NCBI GenBank assembly: GCA_009781635.1
Contig: WQXU01000012.1
Location: 1 to 64,000 of the forward strand
DNA length: 64,000 nt
DNA from: Treponema sp.
Lineage (GTDB): Bacteria > Spirochaetota > Spirochaetia > Treponematales > Breznakiellaceae
Direction: 5' to 3'
Each line of letters starts with the position of its first letter. The first letter of the stretch is position 1. The position numbers were made by a program, and so were the translations under genes. Shown here in pieces: positions 1 through 7,979 of the stretch. Under the pieces are notes generated by a model. That model worked only from the letters and a program-made list of their open reading frames with translations, ran no database searches and was not told where the DNA came from.

Positions 1-121
1 CCGGGCATCTTTTTGCTCGGCTGTTTTCACGCACTCTGTATCGGAGACCATGCACAATTAAAACGTACTTCACGCACAACTACTGACGGAAAACCTGCAC
101 TTTTTCGGCGTAATATTCAGA

Positions 122-364
122 ATGAGAGAAATAATATTCGCTTATGGAAATAGTTATACGAGTGTTAGGTACCAAACTTGTTTTATAAGAAGTGGCTCTC
201 TTTCATCATTTTTACAATCAATATTTGATCCTTACGATAAAACTAAAATGTCGCCTGCGTTATTAGAACATCATAGATATATAGGAATATCGGAAGCATA
301 TAGCAGAGGATGGAATGAGTGGATGACTTGTTTTATTGTTGTAGGTGAGTATAGACCAAAATAA
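122..364 (+). CDS. Unrecognised small protein, possibly a gene remnant
   Basis: An 80-residue ORF opens with ATG at 122 and has no clear ribosome-binding site. The C-terminal part (HHRYIGISEAY, then an aromatic GWNEWMTCF stretch) faintly recalls the end of a CAP/SCP-type secreted domain, but the conserved residues cannot be lined up convincingly. The 121 bases before it and the 228 bases after it carry no confident gene; short open pieces in the following stretch are interrupted by stops, as in decayed DNA. It lies in the accessory edge with the ORF6N and VapBC genes. It may be the tail of a broken gene or not a gene at all. Confidence 0.25.
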   Translation: MREIIFAYGNSYTSVRYQTCFIRSGSLSSFLQSIFDPYDKTKMSPALLEHHRYIGISEAYSRGWNEWMTCFIVVGEYRPK

Positions 365-592
365 TATTTAAATTTGAAGACGGCAACTGGGCAAGCGATC
401 CTGAATTAGGCTTAATGGATACAATCCTTTAACAACATCCCAAATTAATAAAGATGCTTTAAAAAGAATGAATGATGATCCTGATGTACATCGTACAGGT
501 GAATAATGCAGCATGCAGAAACTGCACCATGGGAAAATTGGTTCGATTATAACCACTTGACACATGTAAAGCGGTCATGGTAGGCTGTTTTT
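365..592. other. Non-coding or degenerate spacer
   Basis: I see no intact gene, terminator or strong promoter here. Short open stretches in different plus-strand frames are broken by stops, which fits decayed coding sequence, but I recognise no protein family in them. Confidence 0.3.
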
Positions 593-1123
593 ATGAAAAA
601 TGAACTGGTTCCAATACAAAATATGATTTATGAGATCCGCAAACAGAAAGTTATGTTAGACAGCGATTTGGCTGGACTTTATGAAGTCCCAACACATCGC
701 TTAAATGAAGCTGTAAAACGTAATATAAAAAGATTTCCTGCCGAATTCATGTTCCAATTGACAGAAGAAGAATGGAAAAATCAAAGATCGCAATTTGCGA
801 TCTTTGGAAAAGACTCCAGAAAATATAGACCGTTTGCTTTTACAGAACATGGTATTTTAATGCTTTCCAGTGTTTTAAAGTCTGACAAAGCAGTTGAAGT
901 AAACATACAAATAATGAAAACATTCATTAAATTACGCCAATATTTTATTTCCCAAAACGACATAAACGAACAAATCGCTGAAATAAGAAAGCTCCTTATG
1001 CTTCATACAGAAAATAACGATTATAAGTTTTCTGAGCATGACAAGGCAATAAAACAAATTATACAGGCTCTAAACAATCTTATCGAAAAGCCAAAAGAAA
1101 CCAGGAAAATAGGATTTTGTTGA
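593..1123 (+). CDS. ORF6N-domain DNA-binding protein
   Basis: A 176-residue protein. Residues about 8-95 match the ORF6N domain: an opening like VPIQNMIYEIRKQKVMLDSD, then LAGLYEV with RLNEAVKRN, then RFPAEFMFQLTEEE, ending in FTEHGILMLSSVL. ORF6N belongs to the KilA-N/Bro group of phage- and virus-derived DNA-binding domains, often found as a single cargo gene in bacterial genomes. The C-terminal part (about 110-176) is charged and helical, probably for oligomerisation. The start at 593 follows a weak GGTAGG site. It stands alone, with a membrane protein and a toxin-antitoxin pair as neighbours, consistent with a mobile-DNA remnant. Its DNA target and role cannot be read from the sequence. 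Confidence 0.8.
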   Translation: MKNELVPIQNMIYEIRKQKVMLDSDLAGLYEVPTHRLNEAVKRNIKRFPAEFMFQLTEEEWKNQRSQFAIFGKDSRKYRPFAFTEHGILMLSSVLKSDKAVEVNIQIMKTFIKLRQYFISQNDINEQIAEIRKLLMLHTENNDYKFSEHDKAIKQIIQALNNLIEKPKETRKIGFC

Positions 1124-1243
1124 TGACGCTTTGTCAGCAGCAACCGGCGGTTTTCATTTCTTTTATTTTACTGTATACTTGAATGGTATTAAATTAATAT
1201 AATCCAATGAACTGCAAGAGGCGGTTGCTAAAGGGGAATAATT

Positions 1244-1657
1244 ATGCAGGAAGCAGGACAGGAAACATTTAACGAAACGACTGGCGATTTAAAGGGGTTT
1301 TCTAAAAAAATCTCGGAAAAGATTTTTAACAGCGGGTTAAAAGAAAAGATAAAAGATTCTTTTGACAGCTTCAGCGTAAAAGAAGCAAACGAAATCGCTA
1401 ATAATTTGGTAAAATCATCAGTTCAAAAAGTTGTGAGTAATATTAAAAATAAGATTGCATTGATCCTGACCATAATAAACTCCATTATTATCGCTATTCC
1501 GGTGACAATAACACTTATCGCAGGCGGCAGTATTATTTTACTCATAGTGATTTTTGCAATCATTATCTTTTTAATCTGGCTTGTCGCAGGAATTATATCC
1601 AAATTAATTTCAGGTAAGATATCCGCTCTCTTATTCAGGTTAGTTGAGCGAAGGTGA
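1244..1657 (+). CDS. Small membrane protein of unknown function
   Basis: A 137-residue protein. The first half is hydrophilic and rich in Lys, Glu and Ser, probably helical. Residues about 70-125 form two closely spaced hydrophobic segments (LILTIINSIIIAIPVTITLI and an IILLIVIFAIIIFLIWLV run), so it should be a two-pass inner-membrane protein. An AGGGGAATAATT site before the ATG supports the start. I do not recognise a family. It sits between an ORF6N gene and a VapBC pair, transcribed towards the latter with only 18 bases between the stop codons. A membrane-active accessory protein is possible but not shown. Confidence 0.55.
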   Translation: MQEAGQETFNETTGDLKGFSKKISEKIFNSGLKEKIKDSFDSFSVKEANEIANNLVKSSVQKVVSNIKNKIALILTIINSIIIAIPVTITLIAGGSIILLIVIFAIIIFLIWLVAGIISKLISGKISALLFRLVERR

Positions 1658-1675
1658 TTTTTTTGTAAATCTGTT

Positions 1676-2074
1676 TTAATAAATCTTTAAATTTTTACAG
1701 ATTTTGGATATATTCGTAAAATCATTATCATTGTGAAATAAAAACAGATCATTTTCTATTGCAATTTCTGTAATGATTAAATCAATGGTACTTCTTATTG
1801 TAATTCCTTTCTTTCTGCAGTTCATATACATATGCGCGGCATTTTCAAATGATTGTTTTCCGTACTTCAAATCATAAAATGGCAGCGTGCTTAGATATTC
1901 TTTTAATAATTCATATTCACGTTCGTTAGCAGCCCCCTGTAATAACTCTTGATAAACGTAATTGCAAATGCCATATGGTATTTCATTATCAATAATGAAA
2001 TTCATTTTATCACTGGTGACGTTTTTTGTAACTCTAAAATATCCTATAAGTACAGATGTATCAACCAGGATCAT
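1676..2074 (-). CDS. vapC: VapC-type PIN-domain toxin ribonuclease
   Basis: A 132-residue PIN-domain protein. The acidic metal site is complete: D5 in the N-terminal ILVDTSVLI strand, E43 in YQELLQG, D98 in TIDLIITEIA and D116/D118 in FHNDNDF. Family knowledge: VapC toxins are Mg-dependent endoribonucleases that cut tRNA or rRNA and are held inactive by VapB. The start codon overlaps the stop of the upstream antitoxin gene by 4 bases (ATGA), typical of translational coupling in these operons. Length and order fit the family. The specific RNA target is unknown. Confidence 0.9.
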   Translation of the reverse strand: MILVDTSVLIGYFRVTKNVTSDKMNFIIDNEIPYGICNYVYQELLQGAANEREYELLKEYLSTLPFYDLKYGKQSFENAAHMYMNCRKKGITIRSTIDLIITEIAIENDLFLFHNDNDFTNISKICKNLKIY

Positions 2075-2268
2075 TTTCGCATGGCCTTATAATCATATTT
2101 TTCCCTGAATTGAATTTTTCCTTTTAAGTCTTTGATATTTTTTCTCTTTCTGTTATTAACATATTCCTGCAGGGCGGCTTCTATAAGTTCTTTTTTCGTT
2201 GAAATTGAAAAGGAATACTTGAATGCTTCCTGGACTAATTCATCATTTAAAACAATATTGGTCCTCAT
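2071..2268 (-). CDS. vapB: VapB-type antitoxin
   Basis: A 65-residue protein beginning MRTNIVLNDELVQEAF, the typical ribbon-helix-helix start of VapB antitoxins (VapB/DUF2191 group), followed by KKELIEAALQEYV. The C-terminal end (KDLKGKIQF) is the part that in the family wraps the toxin. I place the start at 2268 rather than at an upstream in-frame start because AGAGGTG lies about 6 bases before this ATG and the family begins here; the upstream extension is hydrophobic and unlike VapB. It precedes vapC and overlaps it by 4 bases. By analogy the pair represses its own promoter, probably in the AT-rich stretch 2270-2340 shared with the divergent alanine dehydrogenase gene. Confidence 0.85.
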   Translation of the reverse strand: MRTNIVLNDELVQEAFKYSFSISTKKELIEAALQEYVNNRKRKNIKDLKGKIQFREKYDYKAMRK

Positions 2269-2379
2269 TATACACCTCTTTATACACATTATAATACACA
2301 TAAATACAATAAACAAGGGCTCCGAATCATATTGCGTTTTTTTGATCATTTCTGTATGTTAATTATACAGGGGATAAAA

Positions 2380-3495
2380 ATGAAAGTTGGAACTTTAAAA
2401 GAAATAAAAAATCATGAATACAGGGTTGGGCTTACGCCGAATGCGGCGGGTGCGTACAACAGTGCAGGGCACACGGTCTTTGTGCAAAAAGGCGCAGGAG
2501 AAGGCTGCGGCTACACGGATGAGCAGTACATTGCTGCAGGCGCAAAGATACTTCCTGCCGCCCGGGATGTCTGGAAAGAAGCTGAAATGATTATAAAGGT
2601 TAAAGAGCCTCTGGAAAGCGAGTACGGCCTTATCCGTGAGAACCAGATCGTATATACATATTTACATCTTGCGCCGGACAGGCCCCAGGTTGATGCGCTT
2701 GTTTCATCCAAGTGCATTGCCATAGCATACGAAACTATCCGTGACCGTAAGGGGCAGCTTCCATGCCTTAAACCCATGAGCCAGATTGCAGGCCGTCTTG
2801 CGATACAGGTAGGAGCAAGATACCTTGAGAAACCGATGGGCGGCAGGGGAGTGCTGTTATCCGGCGTACCTGGAGTGCCCCACGCGGAGATTGTTGTGCT
2901 GGGCGCGGGAGCTGTAGGTTCAAGCGCTGTAAGAATTGCGGTTGGAATGGGCGCTCATGTTACAGTTGTAGATATTGATCACGACAAGCTTGAGTATCTG
3001 GAAGATATTTACGGCAGTCAGATTGCCACTCTTTATTCGACACCGGAAAATATCGATGAGATTCTGCCAAGGGCGGATTTGGTTGTAGGCGCAGTGCTTA
3101 TTCCCGGCGCATCAGCGCCGAAGCTCATTCGCAATAAACACCTGCCTGCCATGAAAAAAGGCTCTGTTATTGTGGACGTTGCAATCGATCAGGGCGGATG
3201 CAGCGAGGCAAGCCGGCAGACAAGCCATGATGATCCTATTTTCGTTAAAGACGGCGTAATAAATTATTGCGTCGGCAATATGCCGGGCGCTGTATCATAT
3301 ACTTCAACTAACGCTCTTGGCAATACGACGCTGCAGTACGGTCTTTCAATTGCAAAGCTCGGCGCCGAAGCTGCGTTTAAACAGGATACAGGGCTTATGG
3401 AAGGATTAAATGTGTACAAAGGACTTATTACATATAAGGGTGTAGCCGATGCTCACGGCCTTCCATATATCCCTGCTATTGACGCAATAAAATAA
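2380..3495 (+). CDS. ald: Alanine dehydrogenase
   Basis: A 371-residue cytoplasmic enzyme for the NAD-dependent interconversion of L-alanine with pyruvate and ammonia. The N-terminal MKVGTLKEIKNHEYRVG carries R15; K75 (IKVKEP) and H96 (YLHLAP) sit at the positions known to bind pyruvate and act in catalysis. The NAD-binding Rossmann motif VLGAGAVGSSA lies near residue 170, ending in the acidic VVDID, and the catalytic-loop VAIDQGGCSE lies near 270. The start at 2380 is chosen because GGGG lies 6-7 bases upstream and the family begins MKVG; upstream in-frame codons are not family-like. It is divergent from vapBC. In a fermenter it probably makes or uses alanine as a nitrogen and redox sink. 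Confidence 0.95.
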   Translation: MKVGTLKEIKNHEYRVGLTPNAAGAYNSAGHTVFVQKGAGEGCGYTDEQYIAAGAKILPAARDVWKEAEMIIKVKEPLESEYGLIRENQIVYTYLHLAPDRPQVDALVSSKCIAIAYETIRDRKGQLPCLKPMSQIAGRLAIQVGARYLEKPMGGRGVLLSGVPGVPHAEIVVLGAGAVGSSAVRIAVGMGAHVTVVDIDHDKLEYLEDIYGSQIATLYSTPENIDEILPRADLVVGAVLIPGASAPKLIRNKHLPAMKKGSVIVDVAIDQGGCSEASRQTSHDDPIFVKDGVINYCVGNMPGAVSYTSTNALGNTTLQYGLSIAKLGAEAAFKQDTGLMEGLNVYKGLITYKGVADAHGLPYIPAIDAIK

Positions 3496-3544
3496 TTATT
3501 TTTGTTTCGCGGAAATCCGGAAAATACGCTTTTGGATGTTTGTT

Positions 3545-5371
3545 TTATACATACTTGCTCGCCTGCGCTATCCACATTTCTGTATACTTCCCGTTGAGTT
3601 TCAATAATTCCTCATGTGTTCCTTCTTCTATAATTACGCCGCTGTCCAGCATGAAAATTTTATCGGCGTGTTTAGTCGTAGACAGTCTGTGAGAAATAAA
3701 GACAACCGATCTGTCCTGCGCTGCCATGTTCATGGATTTATTCATTTGGTATTCGGCAATGGGATCCAGAGCGCTTGAAGGCTCGTCAAGAATTATAAGA
3801 TTTGACGGTTTGTAAAAAACTCTCGCTGTTGCAAGTTTCTGGCTCTCTCCGCCCGATAAAGCCGTGCCGGACTCGTCAAACTCGCGCGTTAGGGGCGTTA
3901 AATAAGAATCACTCATTTCAGCTAACCGCGGCAGGAATCCGCTTAACTTTACTGCTTCATGAAGCGTATCCCTGTCTGCGCTTTGCAAATCCATGACAAT
4001 GTTTTCTTCAACTGTTGCGGCATAGATGCGGTAATCCTGAAAAATGGTCCCGATAAGCTTGCGGTATTCATCAAGATTAAATTTGCGTATATCGATTCCG
4101 TCAAGAGTAATGATCCCGTCCGCCGGATCATAAAGGCGCATAAGCAGTTTTATAAGCGTAGTTTTTCCTGCGCCGTTGTAACCGACAAGCGCAATTTTAT
4201 CCCTTGGGTTAATTGTAAGGTTAATGGACTTAAGAATATGATCCTGCTTGTTTGAATATTTAAATGATACATTTTCAAATCTGATCGTTTTTATTTCCCG
4301 GGGGACCGGCAAGCCATGTTCCTGCAGGCTGCTGCAGCTTTTTATTTTATTTTCATACGCCAAAAATGCGCGTATTTTATCAATGTAGAGCGCATTTTCC
4401 ATTGCCTGAGGCAATAACTCGGACAGAACAATCATTCCGCGCCTCATGGAACCTGCAACACCCCATAAAATAAAAAGAGAACTAAAGGACATTGTTTTTC
4501 TTACCACCGTCATAAAAACAAGATAGGTAAGATAAATACCGTCAAAAATAAAATCGTTAAATAAAAAATCTGATAAAAAATTAAAAATACGTTTTTTCCC
4601 TGCTACGCTTTTTCTTGCATCATATATTTTATCATTTGTTTCATCAAAATCCTTATAAAGACCGCGGGATACATTTTTATTAAGACGCAGTTCTTTTGCA
4701 TAGTCATTAAGATAAAACACGCGATGGATATAAGCTCTTTTCCGCACAAAGGGAGTTTCTGCAAGCTTTACTTTAAAATCCAGTTTGCTGATCATTTTGC
4801 CGAAGAAAAATCTTGCTATAAATGATACAAACACAAAAATTACCGAGACAGGATCGTTTACAAGAAAATAAGTTCCGTAAGCCAGAAACATTACAAGACC
4901 TGTAATCGCTTTATTCAGCAATTGCAATGTGCGTTCAACGGTGTTTTTGGATTCAGAAACTGAAAGAACAAATTCATTGTAGTAATCGGGATCATCGTAA
5001 CATGACAGGTCTATGGATTTTGCCTTTTTATAAAGTAAAAGTTTCAGTTTTTGTTCAGCTTTAATGTTAAACACGGGCATTATATAGGAGTGCGCGATAG
5101 AAGAATAAATCCCCGATATTGCCTGCAGCCCGAATATGAATAATATAACGCTAAGAACATCATTAAAATCACGTCCGAACTCTACAGCGTTTAATGCAAA
5201 ACTAACTCCGTATGTCCATAAAACAAATGACATCCCGTGCCATCTTACGGCATCAAGGGCGGATAATATAAAGTAAAGAGGCGATGCTGAAAAAACTGTT
5301 TTTAGCATAAAAAAGTTGTGCTTTATTGTCTTTGAAACCGGCATCTTTATTTTTTCGTTTTTATTAATCAT
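3545..5371 (-). CDS. ABC exporter half-transporter, second subunit
   Basis: A 608-residue fused membrane/ATPase protein. The N-terminal about 330 residues hold an exporter-type transmembrane domain with several long hydrophobic segments. The ATPase domain has Walker A GYNGAGKTT (about 395), signature LSGGESQ (about 506) and Walker B LIILDEPSSALD (about 527), followed by the H-loop ISHRLST. Its ATG overlaps the stop of the upstream half-transporter by 4 bases (ATGA), so the two are co-translated and probably form a heterodimer. Neither has a C39 peptidase domain. Such pairs export drugs, lipids or peptides; the substrate cannot be read. The neighbouring divergent leader and AraC-type gene suggest inducible expression. 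Confidence 0.88.
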   Translation of the reverse strand: MINKNEKIKMPVSKTIKHNFFMLKTVFSASPLYFILSALDAVRWHGMSFVLWTYGVSFALNAVEFGRDFNDVLSVILFIFGLQAISGIYSSIAHSYIMPVFNIKAEQKLKLLLYKKAKSIDLSCYDDPDYYNEFVLSVSESKNTVERTLQLLNKAITGLVMFLAYGTYFLVNDPVSVIFVFVSFIARFFFGKMISKLDFKVKLAETPFVRKRAYIHRVFYLNDYAKELRLNKNVSRGLYKDFDETNDKIYDARKSVAGKKRIFNFLSDFLFNDFIFDGIYLTYLVFMTVVRKTMSFSSLFILWGVAGSMRRGMIVLSELLPQAMENALYIDKIRAFLAYENKIKSCSSLQEHGLPVPREIKTIRFENVSFKYSNKQDHILKSINLTINPRDKIALVGYNGAGKTTLIKLLMRLYDPADGIITLDGIDIRKFNLDEYRKLIGTIFQDYRIYAATVEENIVMDLQSADRDTLHEAVKLSGFLPRLAEMSDSYLTPLTREFDESGTALSGGESQKLATARVFYKPSNLIILDEPSSALDPIAEYQMNKSMNMAAQDRSVVFISHRLSTTKHADKIFMLDSGVIIEEGTHEELLKLNGKYTEMWIAQASKYV

Positions 5372-7203
5372 ACTGCTGTCCTGCCATTGTCAGAATCTTC
5401 TATTTGATAGTTTTTTGCCTGTTTTGTGAACATATCCGCATATTTGCCGTTTTTTTCCATTAATTCTGTATGCGTGCCGCGTTCGATTATTTCACCGTTT
5501 TCCAGCATTAAAACTTCATTGGCATTTTTTACAGAAGATAAACGGTGGGATATAAAAAACATAAAATTGTCTTTACTTTCTTCCAGAATGCTTTCAAACA
5601 ATTCATGCTCCGCTATAGGATCAAGCGCGCTTGATGGTTCATCAAACACCTTTACAGGCGCAGGATTTGCAAATGCGCGCGCAACAACGATTTTCTGGAA
5701 TTCGCCTCCGGAGAGAACCTGGCCTTCTTCGTCAAATTCTTTTGTTAGTATTGTGTCAATTCCGTAAGGAAGACTCATTACTTTGTCAATAATGCGTGAG
5801 CGGGTAAGGGATTTTTTTACAATATCATCCGGTTCCTGCCGGCATTTTCTGCCCATTAATACATTTTCCCTGACAGTTCCGGCAAAAATTTTATAATCCT
5901 GAAAAGCTGCGGCAAAAATATTACGGTATGCCTTTAAATTATATTCCTTTATGTTGATGCCATTTACAAGAATCTCACCGCCGGTCGGATCGTAAAGGCG
6001 AAACAGCAATTTAACGATTGTCGATTTTCCCGCGCCGTTGTGGCCGACTAAGGCAATTGAAGAATTACATGTCATTGCAAATGACAGATTTTTCAGAACA
6101 GGCACTCCGCTTCTGTACTCAAAGCTGACATTTCTAAATTCTATACATGTAATATTCTGATCAGGGATTATTCCATCCTGATCTTCAGCAATGGTTTCTT
6201 TATGATTCATAAAGGAACGCAAATTATGAAGGAACATTCCGTTTCGTCCGCATTCCATAAGATTGTTTGCGCTGTTAATAAGAGCCCAGGAAGCCAGTCC
6301 CATCATGCTTACAAGTACTGCAAATTGGCTTAGAACAAGCGTTTTAGATGCTAAAACGCAGTATGCGCCGTAAAGGAGAATACCCTCAAAAATAATGGGG
6401 TAGGAAAAATAATATATGCCGAATTCGCAGGCAGTGCTTTTTGCCCTGTATTTTTTATATGTTTTTATGGAATTACCCACAGCCTTGTTGTAAGTATTTT
6501 CCAGTACATTGTATATCTTTGACAGGCGCATTTCTTTTGAATAATCAGATAAATACATAACACGGTTTACATATTCAGTTCTGCGGTTAAAAGGCGTAAT
6601 CTCCTTATACATGCGAAGGCTTATTTTATTCCGAATCGTTCCAAAAATATAATTCCCGATAAAAGGAGAAAGAACGAAAAGAATCAGCATTTTATCTATC
6701 TGAAACATTGCCGCATATGTAATTGCAGCAGCAAGAAGAGCTGCAACAATTTCAAACAATAGCCGTGTTGTCTGTATTATCTTGTCGCTTGCACCATCTA
6801 CTGCCATTGTGTATTTATCATAAAACGAGGTGTCCTCATAGCAGGACAGCTCCACATTCTCCGCTTTCCGGTATATTTCGCTGTATAGGCGCGAGTATAC
6901 TTTTACATCATCCAGGGGGATTATGACATTTTTTACATAAGTATCATACAATGCTATTACAAGAGTTGCAGAACACACGATGGCTATATATGTAAATATA
7001 GTATTAAACGGCGTTTCATTCTGGATTGCGCCTGCGATATACCTCATGAAAAATGTACTGTAAAACATCCATGTCATATATCCGCAAAGCGCAGTCATTG
7101 CCATATGTACAACACGGCGCCTGCTGACGCCCCAAAGGAGTTTAATAGCAAATATGTTATTTGCAGCGGTTTGCCTTAATGTGATGTCTTTATCCTTCAC
7201 TGT
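5368..7203 (-). CDS. ABC exporter half-transporter, first subunit
   Basis: A fused transmembrane/ATPase subunit of about 611 residues, paralogous to the next gene. It has Walker A GHNGAGKST (about 390), signature LSGGEFQ (about 497) and Walker B with FDEPSSALD. The membrane domain holds about six hydrophobic segments. The frame is open back to an ATG at 7227, but I favour the GTG at 7203 because GGAG lies 7 bases before it, while the ATG has only a poor site. Both ATPase sites look complete, so this is not an obviously degenerate heterodimer. It lies first in a two-gene operon and is divergent from the attenuator-like leader and AraC-type gene at 7348-7970. Confidence 0.85.
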   Translation of the reverse strand, partial: TVKDKDITLRQTAANNIFAIKLLWGVSRRRVVHMAMTALCGYMTWMFYSTFFMRYIAGAIQNETPFNTIFTYIAIVCSATLVIALYDTYVKNVIIPLDDVKVYSRLYSEIYRKAENVELSCYEDTSFYDKYTMAVDGASDKIIQTTRLLFEIVAALLAAAITYAAMFQIDKMLILFVLSPFIGNYIFGTIRNKISLRMYKEITPFNRRTEYVNRVMYLSDYSKEMRLSKIYNVLENTYNKAVGNSIKTYKKYRAKSTACEFGIYYFSYPIIFEGILLYGAYCVLASKTLVLSQFAVLVSMMGLASWALINSANNLMECGRNGMFLHNLRSFMNHKETIAEDQDGIIPDQNITCIEFRNVSFEYRSGVPVLKNLSFAMTCNSSIALVGHNGAGKSTIVKLLFRLYDPTGGEILVNGINIKEYNLKAYRNIFAAAFQDYKIFAGTVRENVLMGRKCRQEPDDIVKKSLTRSRIIDKVMSLPYGIDTILTKEFDEEGQVLSGGEFQKIVVARAFANPAPVKVFDEPSSALDPIAEHELFESILEESKDNFMFFISHRLSSVKNANEVLMLENGEIIERGTHTELMEKNGKYADMFTKQAKNYQIEDSDNGRTAV

Positions 7204-7347
7204 AAATCTCCATAAATAAAAAACCATCTGCCAGGTTAAGCCGGCAATTTTTCAGAATAATAAAAATAAAAATAAAGTAATGAACTTTTTTGATTATTTA
7301 TGCCCTGAAATTTAAATTTATTTTTATAAAAAAAATTTAAATAACTA

Positions 7348-7376
7348 TTGACAAGAATTTTATTTTTTGATATAAA
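7348..7376 (+). promoter_or_regulatory. Consensus sigma-70 promoter of the mini-ORF/AraC leader
   Basis: A perfect -35 TTGACA (7348-7353), a 17-base spacer and -10 TATAAA (7371-7376). Transcription should begin near 7383. It is the strongest promoter-like sequence I saw in the window. It drives a short leader that ends at a terminator 160 bases later. Confidence 0.85.
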
Positions 7377-7401
7377 ATAAAAAATCAAAGGAATAATTTT
7401 A

Positions 7402-7488
7402 ATGATGGCAATGCGAACTTATAATCTTAAACATTTCTCAACCGTTCCACAGACCGGAGGAAACAGGCTTGAATTGCTATTACTATGA
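7402..7488 (+). CDS. Mini-ORF 1 (28 codons) in the leader transcript
   Basis: This short frame starts at ATG 7402 with AAAGGA 9 bases upstream; further in-frame ATGs follow at 7405 and 7411. It encodes a basic N-terminal part (MRTYNLKHF), then STVPQTGGNRLEL and a run of leucines, with stop TGA at 7486-7488. It lies directly behind a consensus promoter and overlaps a second mini-ORF in the +1 frame. It may be a leader peptide whose translation controls a downstream terminator, or a precursor of a small exported peptide. I do not recognise a family. Translation is supported only by its start and ribosome site. Confidence 0.45.
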   Translation: MMAMRTYNLKHFSTVPQTGGNRLELLLL

Positions 7489-7510
7489 TTATATGTATCA
7501 GGGGTGTTAG
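7469..7510 (+). CDS. Mini-ORF 2, tyrosine-rich 13-residue peptide
   Basis: TTG at 7469 has an ideal GGAGG (7456-7460) 8 bases before it and opens a 13-codon frame, MNCYYYDYMYQGC, ending in TAG at 7508-7510. Five of its 13 residues are tyrosine and it has two cysteines. It overlaps the end of mini-ORF 1 in another frame, and its stop codon is the first base pairs of the terminator stem at 7509. The first codons (7468-7477) are complementary to the left arm of that terminator. This geometry fits a leader peptide in a ribosome-controlled attenuator; a disulfide-bonded secreted peptide is the alternative. Confidence 0.5.
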   Translation: MNCYYYDYMYQGC

Positions 7511-7548
7511 CGGTTCAAGGCATTGTGCTTTGAGCCGCTTTTTTTTTT
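7509..7548 (+). terminator. Strong intrinsic terminator between leader and AraC-type gene
   Basis: The left arm 7509-7521 pairs with the right arm 7527-7539 in a 13-bp stem with two G-U pairs and a 5-base loop (ATTGT), followed by nine T residues. It would end the leader transcript about 75 bases before the regulator gene. The left arm can instead pair with 7468-7477 (CTTGAATTGC with GCGGTTCAAG, 8 Watson-Crick plus 2 G-U pairs), so this looks like a conditional terminator. Confidence 0.85.
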
Positions 7549-7591
7549 GCTGATTTTGCCGCTAAAGAGGAGATTGCGCGCAGAATACAAA

Positions 7592-7615
7592 GCAGAAACC
7601 TTGGCAGGTTTCTGC
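7592..7615 (+). repeat. Perfect inverted repeat just upstream of the AraC-type gene
   Basis: GCAGAAACC (7592-7600) and GGTTTCTGC (7607-7615) form a perfect 9-bp stem with a 6-base loop. It ends 9 bases before the GGAG ribosome site of the regulator at 7635. It could be an operator for the regulator or an mRNA hairpin. There is no T-run, so it is not a terminator. Confidence 0.6.
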
Positions 7616-7634
7616 AAATCTAATGGAGTACAAC

Positions 7635-7970
7635 ATGTTAAGAGACAGAAATTTAATGGAGAATATTATTAAGGAGATAGAGAATAACATAAGTGAGGGT
7701 ATTAATATTAATGCTCTTGCCAGAAAATTTACTCTGTCGGAAAGTCATTTACGCAGATTATTCAGGTTTGCCAATAATATAACCATAGCCAGTTATATCC
7801 GCTCGCGCAAACTTGCGGCAAGTCTTGAAGATCTGTTAAAAACAAATTCCAATGTTATAGATATTGCGCTTAAGTATGGTTTTAATTACGAGCAGTCTTA
7901 TATAAGAGCGTTCAAACGGGAATACGGAAAGACGCCAGGTTACCTGCGGAAATTCAATAATTGCGCATGA
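7635..7970 (+). CDS. Stand-alone AraC-type HTH regulator
   Basis: A 111-residue protein made of little but a double helix-turn-helix AraC domain: INALARKFTLSESHLRRLFR is the first HTH, and VIDIALKYGFNYEQSYIRAF with FKREYGKTPGYLRK is the second HTH and the family signature. It lacks an effector-binding domain, like MarA/SoxS/Rob-core regulators, whose activity is set by their amount. I prefer ATG 7635 over ATG 7623 because GGAG at 7625-7628 is correctly spaced for 7635. It lies downstream of a terminator-controlled leader and divergent from an ABC exporter pair that it probably activates. Control by abundance fits attenuation of its transcript. Confidence 0.85.
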   Translation: MLRDRNLMENIIKEIENNISEGININALARKFTLSESHLRRLFRFANNITIASYIRSRKLAASLEDLLKTNSNVIDIALKYGFNYEQSYIRAFKREYGKTPGYLRKFNNCA

Positions 7971-7979
7971 TCGCAGGTT

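Noticed and set aside
1-121. Partial gene at the left edge
   Set aside because: No frame shows a recognisable domain or a ribosome site.
7623-7634. ATG 7623 as start of the AraC-type gene
   Set aside because: It overlaps the GGAG site that is correctly spaced for ATG 7635.
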